56,436 nt of DNA from Cellvibrionales bacterium UBA7375 (GTDB taxonomy: Bacteria > Pseudomonadota > Gammaproteobacteria > Pseudomonadales > Porticoccaceae): contig CATAJQ010000038.1 of NCBI GenBank assembly GCA_949487135.1, positions 1 through 56,436 of the forward strand. The letters run 5' to 3'. The notes under the pieces were generated by a model. The model ran no database searches. It was not told the DNA's origin and was given only the letters and a program-made list of their open reading frames with translations. This document shows, piece by piece, positions 54,287 through 56,436 of this stretch. The position numbers were made by a program, and so were the translations under genes. How positions within the stretch are numbered: the first letter of the stretch is position 1; each line of letters begins with the position of its first letter.

Positions 54287-54820
54287 TTAATTACCAAGGG
54301 GCATCTGTTGGGGAGCAAGCTCCAGCAAGCTGGAATCATAACCTAAAGATGACACAAATTGGGTTAACTCATCCATCATTTTTGCAGAAATTTTCGGCTG
54401 ACGCGCCATTATCCAAACGTAATCTAAATTATTTCTGCCTATCACGGTGTGTTGGTAATTTTCGTCCAAATAGACAATGCGGTAATCGGCTTTAATGGGC
54501 CATATAAATTGCATACCCCATTCGGCATTTGTCGCAGTATTGGCAATAAAACCTCTGGGGTTATAAACCTTTTTTTCACCCTCAAATGACCCTGCATTAA
54601 AGGTAAATGTAGTCGCTATAGAGCCATCATCATCCAAACGATAAGATTCTATGGGGTTATAGGCATTTTTCTCTAAAAAGGTGGGAATATTGGCAATTAC
54701 ATACCAGTCGCCCATAAAACGCTCAATATCAACGTAATCGACGGTTTTAAGTGGCTTGTTACTTTGACAGGCAAGTGTAAAAGCAAGCATCACAAACAAA
54801 GTTATTTTTTTATACCACAC
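54287..54820 (-). CDS. blc: Bacterial lipocalin, lipoprotein
   Basis: A 177-residue lipoprotein (lipobox TLAC, C18). The lipocalin signature appears as FMGDWYVIANIPTFLEK, and YVWIMARQPKIS is the third structurally conserved region. Outer-membrane Blc binds lysophospholipids and fatty acids. It fits an operon for membrane lipid repair. Confidence 0.9.
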   Translation of the reverse strand: MWYKKITLFVMLAFTLACQSNKPLKTVDYVDIERFMGDWYVIANIPTFLEKNAYNPIESYRLDDDGSIATTFTFNAGSFEGEKKVYNPRGFIANTATNAEWGMQFIWPIKADYRIVYLDENYQHTVIGRNNLDYVWIMARQPKISAKMMDELTQFVSSLGYDSSLLELAPQQMPLGN

Positions 54821-54840
54821 AGGCTAACTCCCAATTGGTC

Positions 54841-55476
54841 TTATTTTTGCTGTCTAATGTAATGCAACAGACCGCCAACTTCCAATTTAGATTTTAAAGA
54901 CAACCACTCACCATTGGCGGTATATTCAAGGGTTATATCTGCTTCAGAACTGTGGATCAATAGGGACTTATGTTCATCGCTTTGGTTATTGGTCTGTTTT
55001 ATCTCTACGGTAACTAGCTCACCATTTTCGGTATTCAATAATTGATTACCCACAAGTTTTGAATAATCCCAGTAGGCAAAGCTTTTAACACAACCCTTAA
55101 CAATCTGAGTTTGATCATCGCTGACAATAAATAGTCCAGACTTGTCTGAACTGGCTATGATTTTAATGGTTTTACCACGCTTTAGGGTCTGTGACTGCAA
55201 ACCTACTAAACAGCCATCTTGCCAGGTTTCTTTTGATTGATGAGTGTATTTAAACGGTAATAAACCCCAAAACTTCCCTTCTAACTGCATATCGGAGTCA
55301 ACTGTGATATTTTCAGCATGGCGTTTAACGAAAAAACTATGGGTTCCCACCGGGTTTTTATCCAAAAAAACGTTAAACGATATTTCCTTAAATCCTGCCT
55401 CAACCTGTGGTTGTGCAAAAGCGGTCGATTTGAGACCAACAAGCAATAATAACGCTATCAGAAATAACCTTATCAT
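54841..55476 (-). CDS. Exported DUF6134-like protein
   Basis: A 211-residue protein with a signal peptide ending AFA|Q. The fold looks beta-rich (ISFNVFLDKNPVGTHSFFV, FAYWDYSKLVGNQLLN). The pattern, in particular the FxYWD segment, matches periplasmic proteins of the DUF6134 group. Function unknown. Its start overlaps the stop of the preceding DUF1295 gene by one base. Confidence 0.75.
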   Translation of the reverse strand: MIRLFLIALLLLVGLKSTAFAQPQVEAGFKEISFNVFLDKNPVGTHSFFVKRHAENITVDSDMQLEGKFWGLLPFKYTHQSKETWQDGCLVGLQSQTLKRGKTIKIIASSDKSGLFIVSDDQTQIVKGCVKSFAYWDYSKLVGNQLLNTENGELVTVEIKQTNNQSDEHKSLLIHSSEADITLEYTANGEWLSLKSKLEVGGLLHYIRQQK

Positions 55477-56297
55477 TAGCTATCTATAACTTTTCTACGC
55501 GGCTTCCAGGGGAAAAAGGTATTAGTAGAGTCAATATAGGCTTGATAATCTGGCCTGCGGTCGGTTATTCCCTGCTCCATATTACCCACCCCCGAGAACT
55601 TAAGCAGGAGATATGTCATTACCAATGGCGCTAACAGTATCCACGCAGATCCGGTAGGGATAGCGTATATAAACCAAGCCCACCAGATACAAAACTCGCC
55701 AAAATAATTGGGGTGACGACTATAACGCCACAGCCCCGAAGATAGCGTGGAGCTTTCCTTGACCACTCGGGAATTAAAATAGTGGAGCTGGTGATCGGCA
55801 ACAGATTCATAGATAAAGCCAAATAACCACATTGCCACACCAATAGAGTGCCAAACTGACCAGACTGTTGATGAAGCTTGATCAGCACCGGCTGTAAAAA
55901 CTGGAACAAATATTGTGCTTAACACCCAAGCCACAAGCGCCTGAAATACAAAAATTAAATACAGGCTTTTATAACCAAAATTAGGCGAGTTGCGCTTACG
56001 AATAACCTGATAGCGCCTATCTTCTGGCTTGTTTCTACCGCGTTTAACTAAAAACCAGGTAAGGCGCACAGCCCAAATGGAGACCATCAATAACATAACT
56101 AGGCTAACGGGATTATTAATGCCCGACAAAAAAGCGTAGGTGCTAACGGCAAGCAGGGTTAACAGCGACCAAATATAGTCGACAATACTGACATCTTCGA
56201 TAATTAAGCTTACAAACCAAGTAATACCTGCCAACAGCAACAGCATTTTTAGGCTTGCCAGCATAAAACTGGTATCCAGGGTGAAAAGAATGTCCAT
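55476..56297 (-). CDS. DUF1295 family membrane protein (steroid 5-alpha-reductase-like)
   Basis: A 273-residue polytopic protein with about six spans. The C-terminal signature LWRYSRHPNYFGEFCIWW matches the DUF1295/isoprenylcysteine methyltransferase/steroid reductase group, and LVKRGRNKPEDRRYQ is typical. It may reduce or methylate a lipid; the substrate is unknown. It starts one base after the upstream gene's stop. Confidence 0.9.
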   Translation of the reverse strand: MDILFTLDTSFMLASLKMLLLLAGITWFVSLIIEDVSIVDYIWSLLTLLAVSTYAFLSGINNPVSLVMLLMVSIWAVRLTWFLVKRGRNKPEDRRYQVIRKRNSPNFGYKSLYLIFVFQALVAWVLSTIFVPVFTAGADQASSTVWSVWHSIGVAMWLFGFIYESVADHQLHYFNSRVVKESSTLSSGLWRYSRHPNYFGEFCIWWAWFIYAIPTGSAWILLAPLVMTYLLLKFSGVGNMEQGITDRRPDYQAYIDSTNTFFPWKPRRKVIDS

Positions 56298-56298
56298 T

Positions 56299-56436
56299 TT
56301 ACAGTTCCATAATATTAATACGATGTTTAAATTGTTCTGCTAGCCATAGCAACAGCGGCATAAGGACAGCCCAGCCCACAGCGAGTAAAGTTAATGCCAT
56401 GGTGCGATCTAAAAACACCACCGCTCCAAGGTTTTC
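56299..56436 (-). CDS. C-terminal end of a membrane protein, possibly DUF2878 (partial)
   Basis: The minus strand encodes the last 45 residues of a protein ending KHRINIMEL, with a hydrophobic helix before it (MALTLLAVGWAVLMPLLLWLA). It is in the same operon, one base from the next start. Operons of this layout often have a DUF2878 membrane protein here, so that is a guess from context. Its start is outside the window. Confidence 0.6.
   Translation of the reverse strand, partial: ENLGAVVFLDRTMALTLLAVGWAVLMPLLLWLAEQFKHRINIMEL

Overview
This window reads as a chromosome segment of a marine, light-sensing heterotrophic gammaproteobacterium. The AT-leaning composition, a proteorhodopsin with a complete retinal operon, TonB-dependent receptors and a large beta-glucan locus would fit the SAR92 / Porticoccaceae-like group. 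That placement is inferred from gene content only; no marker gene for taxonomy is present.

Region 1 (1-8.1 kb): a partial serine hydrolase (minus), then a proteorhodopsin of the predicted blue-absorbing type. A strong hairpin terminator separates it from a tightly overlapping operon crtE-crtI-crtB-crtY-blh-idi, which would make retinal from IPP/DMAPP through beta-carotene. Region 2 (8.1-11 kb): housekeeping genes, namely a CPXCG protein, the YlqF/RbgA GTPase, and an exonuclease/GIY-YIG fusion.

Region 3 (11-19.2 kb): a TonB-dependent receptor followed by a tryptophan-halogenase-like flavoprotein, a SapC-family protein and a second halogenase-like protein, with a cupin/JmjC-like protein facing them. 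Region 4 (19.5-22.6 kb): an S1/P1 nuclease, a remnant of an S9 peptidase, and an M3 oligopeptidase lipoprotein.

Region 5 (22.7-50.8 kb): a predicted laminarin (beta-1,3/1,6-glucan) utilization locus. Its likely envelope proteins are a GH17 lipoprotein, a 2007-residue GH5 lipoprotein with several CBM6-like modules, a GH16-fold lipoprotein that seems to have lost its catalytic residues, a GH30 lipoprotein, and a second TonB receptor with its own SapC and cupin partners. Its likely inner-membrane and cytoplasmic proteins are a GPH-type sugar symporter, two small GH17 enzymes, a GH149-like beta-1,3-glucan phosphorylase and a GH-A clan hydrolase. A membrane-anchored AraC-type regulator sits between the GH16-like and GH30 genes. 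The proposed flow is: bind and cut glucan at the surface, import oligosaccharides through the receptor and symporter, then finish by hydrolysis and phosphorolysis inside.

Region 6 (51-56.4 kb): a minus-strand operon for envelope lipid functions (DUF1295 protein, DUF6134-like protein, lipocalin, FAD oxidoreductase, DUF1365, cyclopropane fatty acid synthase), of a type often tied to photo-oxidative stress regulons.

The observations most worth following are: (a) a shared upstream element before the GH16-like and GH5 genes, with a probable third copy before GH30, set at near-constant distance from a -10-like hexamer; (b) the apparently non-catalytic GH16 protein; (c) the TonB receptor/SapC/cupin cassette present twice, once with two halogenase-like enzymes; (d) a near-identical 549-bp-period tandem duplication inside the GH5 gene. 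No tRNA, rRNA, CRISPR array or insertion sequence was recognised.
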